Shown: positions 21,346-32,591 of the stretch, piece by piece
Layout: each line of letters starts with the position of its first letter
Position numbering within the stretch: the stretch's first letter is position 1
Assembly (NCBI GenBank): GCA_964017145.1
Contig: OZ024846.1
Span: 1 to 64,000 of the forward strand
From: Agrocybe praecox
Taxonomy: Eukaryota > Basidiomycota > Agaricomycetes > Agaricales > Agrocybaceae
Direction of reading: 5' to 3'
DNA length: 64,000 nucleotides
The notes under the pieces: model-generated
Told to the model about the DNA's origin: nothing
Seen by the model: only the letters and a program-made list of their open reading frames with translations
The model's database searches: none
Translations under genes and position numbers: made by a program

Positions 21346-23809
21346 TTACAAAGGTTTCCATCCCTCTCCAGCAGGCCACTTTAAATTATCCGAATTGTCT
21401 TCTATATCCACCGGCGACGCGCTTCGTAAGTTTTCCGACGAGTCAAACCCATTCCTTAACCCTCTGCTCCGCCTCCAATCATCCAACGAATCATCGTCCA
21501 CCTCCGGGTCATCAAACACGTCCTTCTGGTCCCATTCGCTCGCGGGAACGCCCCAACGTTTACGCCCAATGCTGGATGCCCGTCCTCGTCCCGAAAGACC
21601 CATGAGACCCTCCTCCTCTTCGCCTTCGACGCCAGTTTTCGAGCGTACATGATTATAGACAAATCCACGTTTGCTCAGCCCTGCCTCCGCCTTGTACCTT
21701 GCCTTGTCAAGATTCATGTTCAGACCTTCAAGTTTAGGCTGTAAGTTCGCTATCGTACGTTGAATGTTACTGAGTGGTTTTTCGTGAGATGTTTGGTCCG
21801 AAAATGGTGTCGAGGAAACTGATAACGACGATCTGCGATGGTGCCCAGGTGTTGAAATAGTCGCGTTTCGTGAAAGTGGCGGGCGCATACTCGACACGAT
21901 ATTTTCATCTCTCGTCAAACGCCCTATAAGCACTTCGCCGTTTCCGAGCACTTGCACGCTTTCGGGTCGTCTTCTTCTCACAGGCGGTGGTTGGAATGGA
22001 GGCAACGGAGGGCTTGGCTGATGCAGCGACTTGGAGCGAACGACGCGTCCCAGAGGTGGTGTTGATGTCGGAGATGCTGACGAAGAACCATAAATCGCGT
22101 CGAAAGCCTCCAGGTTGTCTTCTCTTGACGACGTAGGAAACGAGGTTGGACTATGAAAAGGCAGGTGTGGTTTACGGTCCGGATGTGTCGGTGGAGGTCC
22201 GCTGGGACGATCCCCAAGAGACCGCCGAGCAGGAGAATAAGAATGGTCTGAAGAGTCGGTGTTCGGAAGTACAGGATCGACAGGAGAACGGAAAGGGCTT
22301 AACGCGTAGGCCTCTGCGTTCGATATCGTCGACATTCGTCCAGGTGCAGCTGCCAAAGCTACTTGTTCCATCGAATCGTTTGAAATCGTCGACGGCGATG
22401 ACTGATGATGTATCCTCCTCCTCGGAAGAGGAGGTGCACGCTCATCCGTCGAGGCAGACGATACCGAAGAAGACGCTGCGTACATGCTCAGAGGTTTTGC
22501 TGGACCTGGACTGGGGCTTCGTCTCGAGGGTCCTGACGGGTGATGATTTTGGTTATGGTTGTGGATATTTGTGCCTACGACGATAGATGAGCTGGTGACA
22601 CTCGCACCTGCCAGAGAATAAGAACCTGAAACAATACTGCTGCTCTTCAACACTTGCATAACCCTCTCCTTTTCCAGCTGTTCCTCCGCCCTTTTCATCG
22701 ACTGTGCAACCTTGCTAGCTTGCAGGGACTGTTTCATCAGAGTCGACGTGACGTGCTGCGGGAGTTTGGCTGTTGGCGGTGGTATGGGTACGTATTTCGT
22801 GGGCGATTGTGAACGGTCTGGTCGTGTCCGTGATACATGTCTAGGTGGCGGTACAGGTGGCATCGCGTGCGATGAGGTTGAAGGGATAGGAGGTGGGGGT
22901 TTTCGCGGGGGTAAAGGCGGAAGTTTCGTAATTCCATCATTTGACGGTGTCGGTTTTACAAAAGGATTGTAAGGTGAATGTTGATGTTGATGTTGATGTT
23001 GTGATAGGGATTTTGACGATTCCGATCGTTGTGAAGGATGGAGAGGCGGTTGTGCGTGTAGTGAAAAGGGATTCCCATTGCTTGTATCGGACATCGCAGC
23101 GTTAGATTTTCGTGTTGGCATTGGGGGAGGCAATTCCGCGTATCTTTTTGCTGGCGATGACCTCTGCGACGTTGAAGGTGTCGTTAATTGTACTGTGATA
23201 ATAATGTTAAATTGCAATAATCCGACAGTGAAACACAAACTTTGGGAAGTGGTCATCACAGTTACTGCTTGCAGTGTTCAGAAAAATGCCTTTCAAGAAC
23301 AAAACTACGAACCTTCAGAAGTAAACGAAGACAGATTCGCTGAAAAACGCGAAGATTGTAGTTAATGTAAGCACACGATAAGACAAGGACACACCTTGGA
23401 CAAACGCCAGTGATCTATCCACCGGTTTCCCGTTCCCGGCATGTATAACGAGTCTGAGCACAGCAAATAGCTCAGATCCTGACAGAATATCCGCATGCCC
23501 CAGACTAGGGGCAAATAATCTAAGTATCTAGCGTCACATTGTTGAGCAAGACCACGGAAAAGATTAACAAGCACGCACCGAATCAATAACCGATGAATTT
23601 ATATTCGAATACCTTCCTCGTAACCATGCCCTCGCCTCCCTCACCCCAACTGTTATCCTTTCGAAATATGCATCGTCGTCGGCACTTCCTCCACTAGCGT
23701 TTCGTGAGTCGTCGTCCTCGTCAGCCAACGAAATTTCTCTCAAATTCGACGTGTAAAGTTCATATTCTTCGTTACTGAGTGCTGAGGCATGCAAAGATAG
23801 TCTTCGCAT
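21346..23809 (-). CDS. Proline-rich protein with EH-like N-terminal domain
   Basis: Three exons: 23,809-23,579, 23,527-23,395 and 23,192-21,346. Introns are 51 nt (GTGCGT...GCTAG) and 202 nt (GTGTGT...ATCACAG). The joined frame gives 736 residues. Residues about 45-120 (AYFERITVGVREARAWLRG, then ILRLFAPSLGHADILSG and ELFAVLRLVIHAGNGKPVDR) have the helix-loop-helix spacing of an EH (Eps15-homology) module, so an endocytic or actin-patch adaptor role is a reasonable guess. The rest is disordered: poly-proline (PPLPPRKPPPPIP), QHQHQHQH, many Ser/Pro sites, a basic VRSKTGVEG-type segment and an acidic tail (DVFDDPEVDDDSLDDW). The EH assignment comes from shape only. Confidence 0.72.
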
Positions 23810-24131
23810 GACGATTTAAGATGGAAAAAAAGGAAAGGAAATATGATAAGTCGGCGGTCGTAATCAAGCCAGGGCTGCCTCGCCTTTCCCACATGCCAAA
23901 TCTGAATCTTGCCGAGGAAAGCCGAAAGTAGCAAAGCCAAATCAGCGCCGGCTCGCAAACTTTGTCCGAAATTCGAACCTTTGGTGATCAAACGTGCAAC
24001 TTGAATATTAATGAATGGTCATTGATAATGGTTGCTTCCTCGAAAGATAACATGAAAGTAAGTACACAATTCTCCAATGGAAAAGTTACAAAAGCTACAA
24101 TAATTTACACACTCCATAGCGTCCAATGAGA
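23810..24131. other. Short intergenic space
   Basis: Upstream region of the proline-rich gene and downstream region of the F-box-like gene, both on the minus strand. No separate feature seen. Confidence 0.5.
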
Positions 24132-26033
24132 TTAAGAATGACGAGAAATAGAACCGTAACTTGTAACGTTTCGACGAAAGTCCAACTTCTCTGCCTTCTC
24201 AGTTCCACACGTATATTCTTCTATCAGTCCCTCCTTCGGAGACCACACCACAATTAAACTCCGAAATTCATCAAGGAACATCAAGTCCACCGGCTGCATG
24301 ATATTTCCCGACATGTCTAACTTGAGCAACGGGAAATTTTCTTCCTGCCGTCGTTTGTAAAATTCGCAAATCGTTTTCGAGAGCTCAGTGACTTGGAGGG
24401 CGGTACGAAATTTGAGGACTTGAAGGCAAGGGAACAGAACTGGGTCTGCGCGGTGTTTGAGGCAAAACTCCAACGCGTGGGTCGATGCCTGTAACGACTG
24501 CACGGCAGGAAACGCCGATAGGAATTGGGCCAAATTGGGATCGTCGTGCAGCAATTCGGAGGTGGGGTCGTTTAAGAGGACCAAGTTCACGATGTTATCG
24601 AATTTACACGAGGAAAATACGCGCAGGAAATTGTATGTCGCGTTTGGCATTCGATGAAAATTATCGTATATTTCCAAGCGGAAGCGGAAGCGGGATAGGT
24701 CATTTTCGCGGTACTGGACGTATATCGCAAATACATTTTTGATTCCTTTAATGGTGAGCGAGCTTACTAGTGGTTGAAAATTGAAGTAATTGGCCGTGTA
24801 GCGAGACAAGACGCGGTGGAGAAGGGCCATTTCCGGATCATTACCTGCTGCAACCTGCTCGCCTTGCACCCTGTCGGTTGTCCTAACATCCAGTGTACAG
24901 CCAGGTGCGGGTATTATTTGGTCCAGGAACGCGAGACATAGTTTTCTTTTGTTCAGAATCACAATTTTGGAAAGATTTTCTAGTCGAATGGGCCGTGAAG
25001 AATAAACGAGAATAATATCGTCGTGCGAGGAGACGATATCCTGTCGTAAGTCCAAACTTTCCAGCAGAGGCATATTCGGCAGTCCGTCCAGGATATCCTC
25101 CATCGTAAAGGGTGCTGATAATGTGACACTCCTTAGATGCCCCAACCACGACGCCCTGAGGCTAAAGCGGACCTGCGTACAATTGAATTCTTTCAACAGT
25201 GCAGCCCTGTCCGCAAAAAGCGTCAACTCTCCCTCTTCCTTCCCACTTCCAAAGGAAAGCTGTCCAACTGCGAGATAAAAAGTTATGACAAAAGACTCGA
25301 GCGACTGCGCTGGCCTTTGAAAAATCTCCCACGTCCTTCCGTTAATCGCATCCCTGTTCCTTATCCTCACATTCAGCTTCCTGATCCTATCCCAATTCTC
25401 CCTCAATAATGACGCAAAGAGCTCCCTTGCAGGTCCATACCGGCCGTCCACTGTCCCCCGAACGCTCATTGGCGCCCTGCCAGTCCTCCTCAGAACCTCT
25501 TCCCTCCATAAATCCTCCTTTTGTAATAAATAATTCACATTGATGATACTCGCCCAGATGGAAGGGGAGTCCAGCAAAATCCTCCTCCAGCTCCTACACG
25601 CCTGAGATATATATCGTATCACGTTCAACGCGCCAATTGCCCGGGTGGATTTACCTCCTACGCCTCCCCCGCTCACCCAAGATGCCGCTGCCGTGATCGT
25701 GTGCCCATTGCTAAAGTTAGGATTGAAACCGTATCCTCCCTCTTTCAGCTCGTCCTCGTCAGCGTTGATCGAGAAGATACGCCATAGGATGTCTTCGTTT
25801 AACATAAATATCGGTGTCGGCGGATAAGAACCAGAATCGAGCAGCACATGCTCTGCCGTCTTATCGGATACGGATTGACATGAGGGATCTCCGGAGATCG
25901 GGAACTGGGACTTCGATGACGAGGATGACGAAGATTGAGAATTTGGAGAACCCGAGCTTGATTGAGGTATGTTCGATATAAACATGGCTGCTGGCACGAT
26001 GATAAGGGTGGGGAGCCAGATGGCTGCAATCAC
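24132..26033 (-). CDS. F-box-like protein
   Basis: Single-exon frame of 633 codons. A later ATG at 25,985 (MFISNIPQSSSGSP) may be the true start, because the first 16 residues are an isolated hydrophobic stretch. After a Ser-rich N-terminus comes PIFMLNEDILWRIF (about residues 75-88), a loop of about 50 residues, then ISQACRSWRRILLDSPSIW (about 143-161), the split F-box-like motif common in agaricomycetes. The remaining 470 residues have the irregular leucine-rich pattern (SLESFVITFYL, NMPLLESLDLRQDIV, ALEFCLKH) of the substrate-binding part. Such proteins would link a target to an SCF ubiquitin ligase. The frame is intact. This is one of a huge, fast-evolving family, so the substrate is unknown. 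Confidence 0.82.
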   Translation of the reverse strand: MIAAIWLPTLIIVPAAMFISNIPQSSSGSPNSQSSSSSSSKSQFPISGDPSCQSVSDKTAEHVLLDSGSYPPTPIFMLNEDILWRIFSINADEDELKEGGYGFNPNFSNGHTITAAASWVSGGGVGGKSTRAIGALNVIRYISQACRSWRRILLDSPSIWASIINVNYLLQKEDLWREEVLRRTGRAPMSVRGTVDGRYGPARELFASLLRENWDRIRKLNVRIRNRDAINGRTWEIFQRPAQSLESFVITFYLAVGQLSFGSGKEEGELTLFADRAALLKEFNCTQVRFSLRASWLGHLRSVTLSAPFTMEDILDGLPNMPLLESLDLRQDIVSSHDDIILVYSSRPIRLENLSKIVILNKRKLCLAFLDQIIPAPGCTLDVRTTDRVQGEQVAAGNDPEMALLHRVLSRYTANYFNFQPLVSSLTIKGIKNVFAIYVQYRENDLSRFRFRLEIYDNFHRMPNATYNFLRVFSSCKFDNIVNLVLLNDPTSELLHDDPNLAQFLSAFPAVQSLQASTHALEFCLKHRADPVLFPCLQVLKFRTALQVTELSKTICEFYKRRQEENFPLLKLDMSGNIMQPVDLMFLDEFRSLIVVWSPKEGLIEEYTCGTEKAEKLDFRRNVTSYGSISRHS

Positions 26034-27335
26034 TAAGATGCACCGTGCGTGAACGACGTCGTACCATTCTGGTTGCTTGTTCCAAGCAAAACGCCGGCCG
26101 TCGTATGTATTTGAATCTATAATTACCAGGGCTGGATCGTCGCAGTCGTCCGCTTTTGGTAACTAACATGACATAATTATGCTGACATCATTTTAAGGTA
26201 GTAATCTTGCCGTTATTTGGCCGTTATTGATCTTCATTGTACATATAGTAACAAGGATTTGCAACTCCACGAGCGCTTGCTGTACACAAGGTACATGACT
26301 ATACAAATATCGATCGTGGAAGTCAGTAGTGTACTTACAATTTGAAGGATTTGAAATTTATTCTCCCTTGTCAAAATCCAACATTAACGTTCAACGTGCA
26401 ACGCTCACGCCGTGCAGAATCACCCTCCAGTTGTACCCTACCTTGTATGACAATATTCTTAGGCGCTTACCACTCAATTTGCTCACCTCGGTATATTTGA
26501 TGTTCAAGAGCACTCCAGTTCAATCCCCAAAGTTTTATGTAAGTCTGAGTTACCATGTACTAATTTATTTGACACTCCCTGCTGGCGCCAACCGGAGTAT
26601 CCTGGGGATATACTCGATTAGATACGTGTCCTGTGTATCTTCAGATATTTCCCGGGGATATACTTCGAGATAAACCCTTCGGAGCTTCTATATATGTTAA
26701 GCTTGACCCATTTATCCCAAGAATATCCATAGGAAACACCCGAAGATACATACACAGGATATTTCCATGGGAAACTCCGGTCGGCGCCAGCAGTGACCTA
26801 ATCTCAGCGGCGAACCCTCACCGCTCCCCGTAGCAGCCTGAGACATCAGCGCTCGCGTCTCATTTAGTCTTGAAGCTTGAACTGTAAATTGGGGTGATGG
26901 CCAAGCCTTGCCAAGCCTATATTCGTTGACAGGCTCAGGGTTTGCTCTACCATTAACACGTCGTTCCGCACTACATATGTCTCATGTAACAAGAGATCAC
27001 AATGGGCACTTACGACCACAACCAAACCGCTCGACATCTGAATATCTGATCACGCTCAACATCCCACTAAGGATCCGACGACTGTCTTATCAGCAGTCCA
27101 ACAGAACACAATCTAAGCGAAATCAAATAGACAGGTACCATCGTTTCAAGTCGAACCAGGACGTCTCGGGGTTTGCACATGCATATAGAAGCCACATCAC
27201 TGTCCAACAAATCGCCCATCTTCTTTGTGCTCTTCCCTCGCGTCGCTCTCCCCTCTCATTTCCCGAAACAATCCGTTCGCTACTAAAGCTTATATCCTAT
27301 CGATCATTATAATAATAACCCCAGCCACACGCGAA
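26034..27335. other. Intergenic, with one MITE
   Basis: No gene recognised. The only structure is the inverted-repeat element at 26,577-26,793. The promoter of the MAG-like gene lies near 27,250-27,335, where the sequence has pyrimidine-rich runs typical of fungal start regions. Confidence 0.5.
26577..26793. mobile_element. Small foldback MITE
   Basis: About 217 nt with 24-nt terminal inverted repeats. The left end CTGCTGGCGCCAACCGGAGT matches the reverse complement of the right end except for one or two bases. The interior has partly palindromic copies of GGGGATATACT / TCCTGTGTATCTTC. No coding capacity. A target duplication is not obvious. Confidence 0.75.
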
Positions 27336-28077
27336 ATGCCTACCAAATATGCATCCTTCGTCGCACTTCTTTCGTCTGCGATCTATTTCGTAGACGCGTT
27401 CACGCCACTCGCTCAGAAGAAATTTTCTTATGACCAGATTGTACGTTGACATTCCATACTATATTTTCCGTAGCATCCACTTCACGTCAACTCTTCACAG
27501 CCTTATAAAGTCGATACTGACGTAGGATTAGCTCGTGGTACACAGCTCGGATACAACCAATGCAATTCTACTACTGAAGGTCCCAACTCTCTCTGTCAAA
27601 CTGCAATCTTTAACTCCCTCGATGGTGCGTCCTGGCCTATTCGCGTTATAGGTTGATTATTCAGTTTTCCAAATTTCGAAATATCCTGAATTTTCTGATA
27701 TATAGACTTTTGCATTTGGGCACCGTCTGAATCAGGATACACTGTCGGCGATATTGAAGGAGAGATGATCGCTTGGTGCACTAAACCCGGACATGGCACA
27801 CGCGTTATGCCCAAAGGCACCATCACTGGCGTCCAATTTACTCGTACTCCCGATTACATCCAAGTCGTTGGCTTCATGGACCAGCCAAAGATTAACATGG
27901 TGGCTGGAGATACCGGTGGAGAGATGGATCCTCACGGTGCCGGTTTAGTGAGTGTGTTCCGGTTCTAACGGAAAATAGACGCCTTGACGCTCGCGTCCGT
28001 CCTAATAATAGCGTGGAAACCCAATGGCAGCCTATGTTGTTATATTGAACGATCAAATACATTGTGGTGGAATAAGG
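27336..28077 (+). pseudogene. MAG-like secreted glycoprotein, 5' part
   Basis: Exons at 27,336-27,440, 27,501-27,624, 27,706-27,947 and from 28,012. The start is chosen for its signal peptide (MPTKYASFVALLSSAIYFVDA). It continues with QLGYNQCNSTTEGPNSLCQT, DFCIWAPSESGYTVGD, EGEMIAWCTKPGHGTRVMP, DYIQVVGFMDQPKINM and GGEMDPHGA. This is the N-terminal half of the cysteine-containing secreted family usually annotated in agaricomycetes as macrophage-activating glycoprotein (a name, not a proven role). After RGNPM in exon 4 the similarity stops, and the sequence runs into a TIR-like repeat near 28,086. The other half of such a gene lies 30 kb away at 58,263-59,029. Confidence 0.7.
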
Positions 28078-28130
28078 TACGTGATGGATCATTGATTCCA
28101 ATTAGAATCTAGAATAGCTGATCCATCAGC

Positions 28131-29082
28131 CTATTGCTGGCCTGGGCACACCAAATCTGGTTATTTCCGGCCATACCCCGGCCGACCATAGTCTCGTGAT
28201 GCTACGCGCGGCCGTGATGTGTCCTGGTCAATGACTGAGACTCGTGAATCCCGAACTGTGCGCTCATCGGGGTTGGCGTCCTCCACGCTCCACGCTCGCT
28301 GTGCATTACCGCGATCAAACTATCAGGGCCTTAGCAGATTCTTTGTAATCAGTTACATACGCATCAATTTCAGTAATCCCGTCCCTGGATATTCCCTTTA
28401 TGGACGGTGGACTTGTCACTTGACGAGACTTTTCATATTTTCTACATTCATAATACCTCGCGACCAGTATCTCTAGTTACGATTATATTGTACAATTTGA
28501 AAATAATATACAAGGTTAATATAGAGGTGTCTTTGCAATGCCCACCCGACAAAGTGGTAAATTTTGTCAGTAAATACTTGTATGCAGTCTACCTAGGAAG
28601 AAAACACCTAACCTACTGCTCAACTTCGCCTAATAATAGTCCAGCATGTATATCGTCACTTCACGATCAGAAATTTATGTTTCGCAGGTTCGATCCCTGT
28701 ATAACGCAATTATTTTGACTGACTTTATCCCGTTTTCTCAAGTCCGATGCTCGTATCTCCGTCTCTATACTCCATATTTCAAATATATCTCGACCGTGGC
28801 ATTGTCTAGTAGTATGTGTGGAGAACAAATGTTAATTTGCCTCCCATGTGCGAAGTTCAATTCCTGGTCCCTTCATTATTTTTTAATTTGATATTGAGTC
28901 TAATTTACACCGGTGGGCTCAAGAACTTGATGTATTTACCACAAGTGATATTGTACGAGGCAACAATTCCCATTACAAAATATAAACACATATATATTAA
29001 AGTGTATTATATACTAACTAACATATTGCCAGCTATGCCTTGTATGATATTAGTAGAGCGTCTTAGAGAATATCTTTGTAAC
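28131..29082. other. Non-coding, possible tRNA-derived SINE remnant
   Basis: AT-rich with no convincing gene. GGTTCGATCCC at about 28,688 matches a pol III B box, and a weaker GTTCAATTCC lies at about 28,856 before a T-rich run. No complete cloverleaf can be folded around either, so at most these are remnants. Confidence 0.35.
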
Positions 29083-31025
29083 TTACTTGACTTTGAGTGG
29101 AGGCGTCTTGGTTGGGTCAACTAGGAGCTGTGGTCCATGGGCGGCAACCTTGCGCTCTCGCGCACTGGAACGTCGCTGCTGTGGCTCTTGTGCTTCCAGC
29201 GCATGGTTTTTCTTGGCGCGGCTGCCTGATTTCTTTTTGGTCTCGGTTGTTCCCATGGTTGTGGTTGCTGAAGTTGATCAGTCATTGACTATCAAATAAT
29301 TTCCGAGTGAAAAACATACCACTGTGGGCCGTATCGGATTGTAGTGCGTCTCCTCGTAAACATGGATTGAGAACACTACTATCAAAATCATTCCGTCGAT
29401 TCGCCTCGGCATTCATTCGATCAAAAGCAGCACTTATTGGCTCTGTCGGCCCTCCCGGTTGAGAGGGGTATTGTACATCCGGTGCATGAGTAAGCGGTGG
29501 TTGCGCTGAGCTAAAGTCGGTGGAAGGGGTAACAGCTGGTCCCGGGGGTGAATTTTGGAGAGGAGTTGAGGAAGGCGACCGTGAGGTGGAAGGGGACATA
29601 GGTCGTGCCGACGATATTATTGGGGAGCTTTGGAAAGAAGACGAAGAACGTGGCGGTGAGGTGGGAGGGGTACTAACAAGTCGTGCCAGGGGTATTTCAG
29701 GCGAACACTGTGGATAGACTGTGGGATGAGTTGATGCTCCACTGGGCATTTCATTGCGCATGTTGACGCCAGTATCCTTTCCTTCAAACGACATATCAAA
29801 ACCGAGTAGACCATCTTGATCTAAGGTTCTTGTAATATCCGTAACCCGGTTCTCAAGATCTCGACTGTCAAATTGATTTTCGGGTAAATTCAATGACATC
29901 GAGGACTGGATTTCAGGCGCTGTAGTTAACATTGCATAAGCGAAGAAACATATTGATAAATTAAATACTTACTGTAGACTTCGTACAGATGGTCAGAAAA
30001 TGGCTTTAGAATGCCTGCACTGTATCCCTTGTACGCCTTGTTAAAGGCTGAACCCGCCCCAGTCATTGGACCTCCAATAGTATAACTAAGAGAGGTTAAT
30101 AAAGAGTGCAGGTCATAAAATATATTCCACTTACTGCTCCATACATGGGCGTCCATTTTTATTAGGAAACGAGCCGCCCATCATGATGTGGTAGGTCCAA
30201 TGTGTTTTTTTTGAGCATACCGTCAATACCTTCAATAAAAGTGAAGTTGAAGCATCAATGGCGCTATATATAAATGGGTAAGAATGAATGATACATCGAT
30301 AAACGTAATAAAATGACTTATGTTTGATACGCTTCCGCTGGATCCTCTGGCTCGGTAATAGGCTCTTCCCCGCTGCTTGCTTTGAGTGTGCTTCGTATAT
30401 CTATGCCGTCCTCTTGCGCTCAATATTTATCCTCTACCGCTTGCCGGATGGATGGAGATTCGTTGTCATAGAGCTCCTTGACGTAGCGGCAGTGAATACC
30501 CATGCGTTCAGACTGGTTGGTCACGCCAGCAGCGATGCACTCGTCCTTGACCGCCTTGTTAATCTTGTCGCTGTAGAATAGCTGATATATTTCCAGGCGC
30601 TGCAGCTTGCGTGAGGTCTTCTGAAGGTCGATCTCGGATTTAAGGAGCTCTAATATTTCTGTCACCACATTATCAATTTTGGTGGACTTTGGAGCGCCAT
30701 CACGAAGAAGTCGTCGAAACCAAGAACTTATTTGCTAAAAAAAAAATCGCGTCAGCCACAGTACTTGTTGAGAAGAATGTAGGGCAAATACCGATTTTTT
30801 ATGTTGAAGTGATTTTCTATAAGCGTCCAACTCGTTGTCAGAGAGGTCAATCTCTGCTTTTCCGGGGTAGAGCATTGCAAGCAAGGGCCATCGTGTAAAC
30901 CATTTCTTGAATACGTCGTTGTAGAATGCACGGTTAGTTTTGTTTGCATTTGCTTTCAAAAATTCTGAGCGTTCTGCCATAAGAAAGGCAAGTTGCTCAT
31001 CCATGGTCCAACGATGTCCGGTCAT
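29083..31025 (-). pseudogene. Transposon-associated unknown gene with in-frame TGA
   Basis: A minus-strand exon chain starts at 31,025: MTGHRWTMDEQLAFLMAERS...FYNDVFKKWFTRWP, then EILELLKSEIDLQ...LEIYQLFYSDKINKAVKDE (near 30,650-30,430), AQEDGIDIRSTLKASSGEEP, an IMMGGSFPNKNGRPCMEQ segment (near 30,160), GGPMTGAGSAFNKAYKGYSA, a long Ser/Pro linker (29,932-29,340) and a basic tail ending KTPPLKVK at 29,083. The layout recalls a conserved agaricomycete family of unknown function often seen near transposons. TGA at 30,420-30,422 interrupts the frame; CGA there would restore it. A transcriptional role is only a guess from the basic tail. Confidence 0.5.
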
Positions 31026-31246
31026 GGTAACTTGTAATCAGAACAACAAGAGGCACAAGGAACTATGCATTACGGGCGTCGCTCAAAATCTGTTAAGCCT
31101 ATTGCAGAACTATAATCCGAGGTTGGTGCCGTCCAATGCCGGCTACGTATGTCAGTGTTTGGTATTGATTGGTATTGGAGCAAGGATAAACAATTTAAAA
31201 TTTCACAAACGTACGCATTCCCTTCCTCCTCTACTTTCCGATATTA

Positions 31247-31851
31247 TGTCTCAAGACTCTAAAAATCAGGCCTCCCTCTCCTTTGCCGTTCAAGAGGTCA
31301 ATGCAAGCATCACGCAAATCCAACTTGGTACGTATAAATTAGCGCCGGCGTTACCAGATTTCTAATTCCCACGGTTGTAGCCATCTCTAAACTTCATCAG
31401 ACTGCCAGCCTAGCCGCAACGCAAAGTAGCAAAGACGCAAATGGTATGTATCTGTCTGTTATTCTACATATTAATACCTAACAACCGTTTTTCTAGCCCA
31501 TTCGTCCCCCAAAATCTTGCCCAACGATTCCAATGGGGCAGTAGCTGAAGGTTCGAACGCGGAGCCACACCAATGGTATGTGGTTACTGTTGGAAGGAAT
31601 CCTGGAGTGTTTTGTGGAGCGTACATTTCTAGCTTTTTTACTTGGAGTGTAATATTTATCTTTTTTAAAATTTTAGCACACATGTCAACCGCAACGTACA
31701 GAAAATTCCCGGCGGTCAGATTGAGAAGTACGATACGGAGGAGAAAGCCAGACAAGTCTTCCGTCAGGCTCTCCTTGATGGAAACGTCGAGAAGGTGGAA
31801 TTGATTATTAATAGATCCACCTTGACTCTAGTCGACTTGCCTGATATGTAG
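31247..31851 (+). CDS. RNase H1 N-terminal / viroplasmin-like domain protein
   Basis: Four exons: 31,247-31,327, 31,401-31,443, 31,497-31,620 and 31,677-31,851. They give 140 residues in a continuous frame, with ordinary GT-AG introns. After a short polar N-terminus comes HQWYVVTVGRNPGVFCG, then a second half with KIPGGQIEKYDTEEKARQVF. The W-Y-V-V-x-x-G-R-x-x-G-V-F start and the later YDTEEEA-like block match the small RNA/DNA-hybrid-binding domain found at the N-terminus of RNase H1 and in caulimovirus-type viroplasmin proteins. Such stand-alone copies are frequent in agaricomycete transposons. No RNase H catalytic domain follows. A role in handling nucleic acid for the element is inferred. 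Confidence 0.62.
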
Positions 31852-31943
31852 TCTTTTTTATATATGTAATAAAATTTTGTTTGCTTCGTTCTATTTTAAA
31901 TTTCATAAGCAACGTAAATTAAGTTATTCGAGAGGCCCCAAAT

Positions 31944-32591
31944 TTAATTTCCAGTAAATGCCGATTTTACTCTCTCCAAAAAGGTGGTGTACTCTACCAA
32001 CGAAAGAATCTCTCTGAATGTTAATGCCCAAGCATCGTGTGAGCTCTTGAAATGCTGCTGTTGAGTGCATAATCGACGAAACAACTTTGACGCGTCTTCA
32101 AGTAATTTTCCGCCATCTCGTAGTTGTTTATCTGTTGCTTCTTCCCAGGTAGAGCCGACAAAGGATTCAGGAGAAGTCCAGCCGTTCTTGTAATCAGTGC
32201 TCCGCTTTACATATTCCACAATTTTCATCGTCTCTGCCTTCCAGTAAGTGAATCGACCTTCGAGTACTTCACATCGAGTGATAAGTCGAGCGTCATGATA
32301 GACCGTGAACGTTACAAATTGAGGTTCCGATGATTTTAGCCCTTCTCTGGAATTTAAGAAAATCATTCATAAGATGCAGAGATAAAATAATATATATGTT
32401 CGTACTTTTCGAGCTTTCATCTTTCTCTGTTACGTCTGGCATTCATGGCATTAACCATTTCACGGTTACCAGGCCTAATTTCGAGATAAATAAGGTTAAT
32501 ATGTAGGGAAAAAAATCACTGACTTATCAAGATATCTTTGTTGTTTTGTTTTCCCATCTGCGCCAATTTTTGGGGTTTTTGTGGGAGCCAT
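31944..32591 (-). pseudogene. Unrecognised gene with likely frameshift
   Basis: Start at 32,591 (MAPTKTPKIGADGKTKQQRY), intron, short basic exon (GNREMVNAMNARRNRE), intron, then a final exon of about 135 residues (SSEPQFVTFTVYHDARLITR...GWTSPESFVGSTWEEATDKQ) ending at 31,944. The basic exon runs into TGA unless one extra A is supplied in AGAGAAAG near 32,422, so either one base has been lost or the assembly shortened a homopolymer. The N-terminus is lysine-rich. No family recognised. It lies in the KDZ-TET block between the RNase H1-N-like and TET genes. Confidence 0.45.

Noticed and set aside
22146..22586. Plus-strand frame opposite the proline-rich gene
   Set aside because: Shadow of the minus-strand coding sequence; no independent codon signal or domain.
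28640..28870. tRNA genes suggested by GGTTCGATCCC and GTTCAATTCC
   Set aside because: No acceptor stem, anticodon arm or D arm can be paired at the right distance; kept only as a possible SINE remnant.
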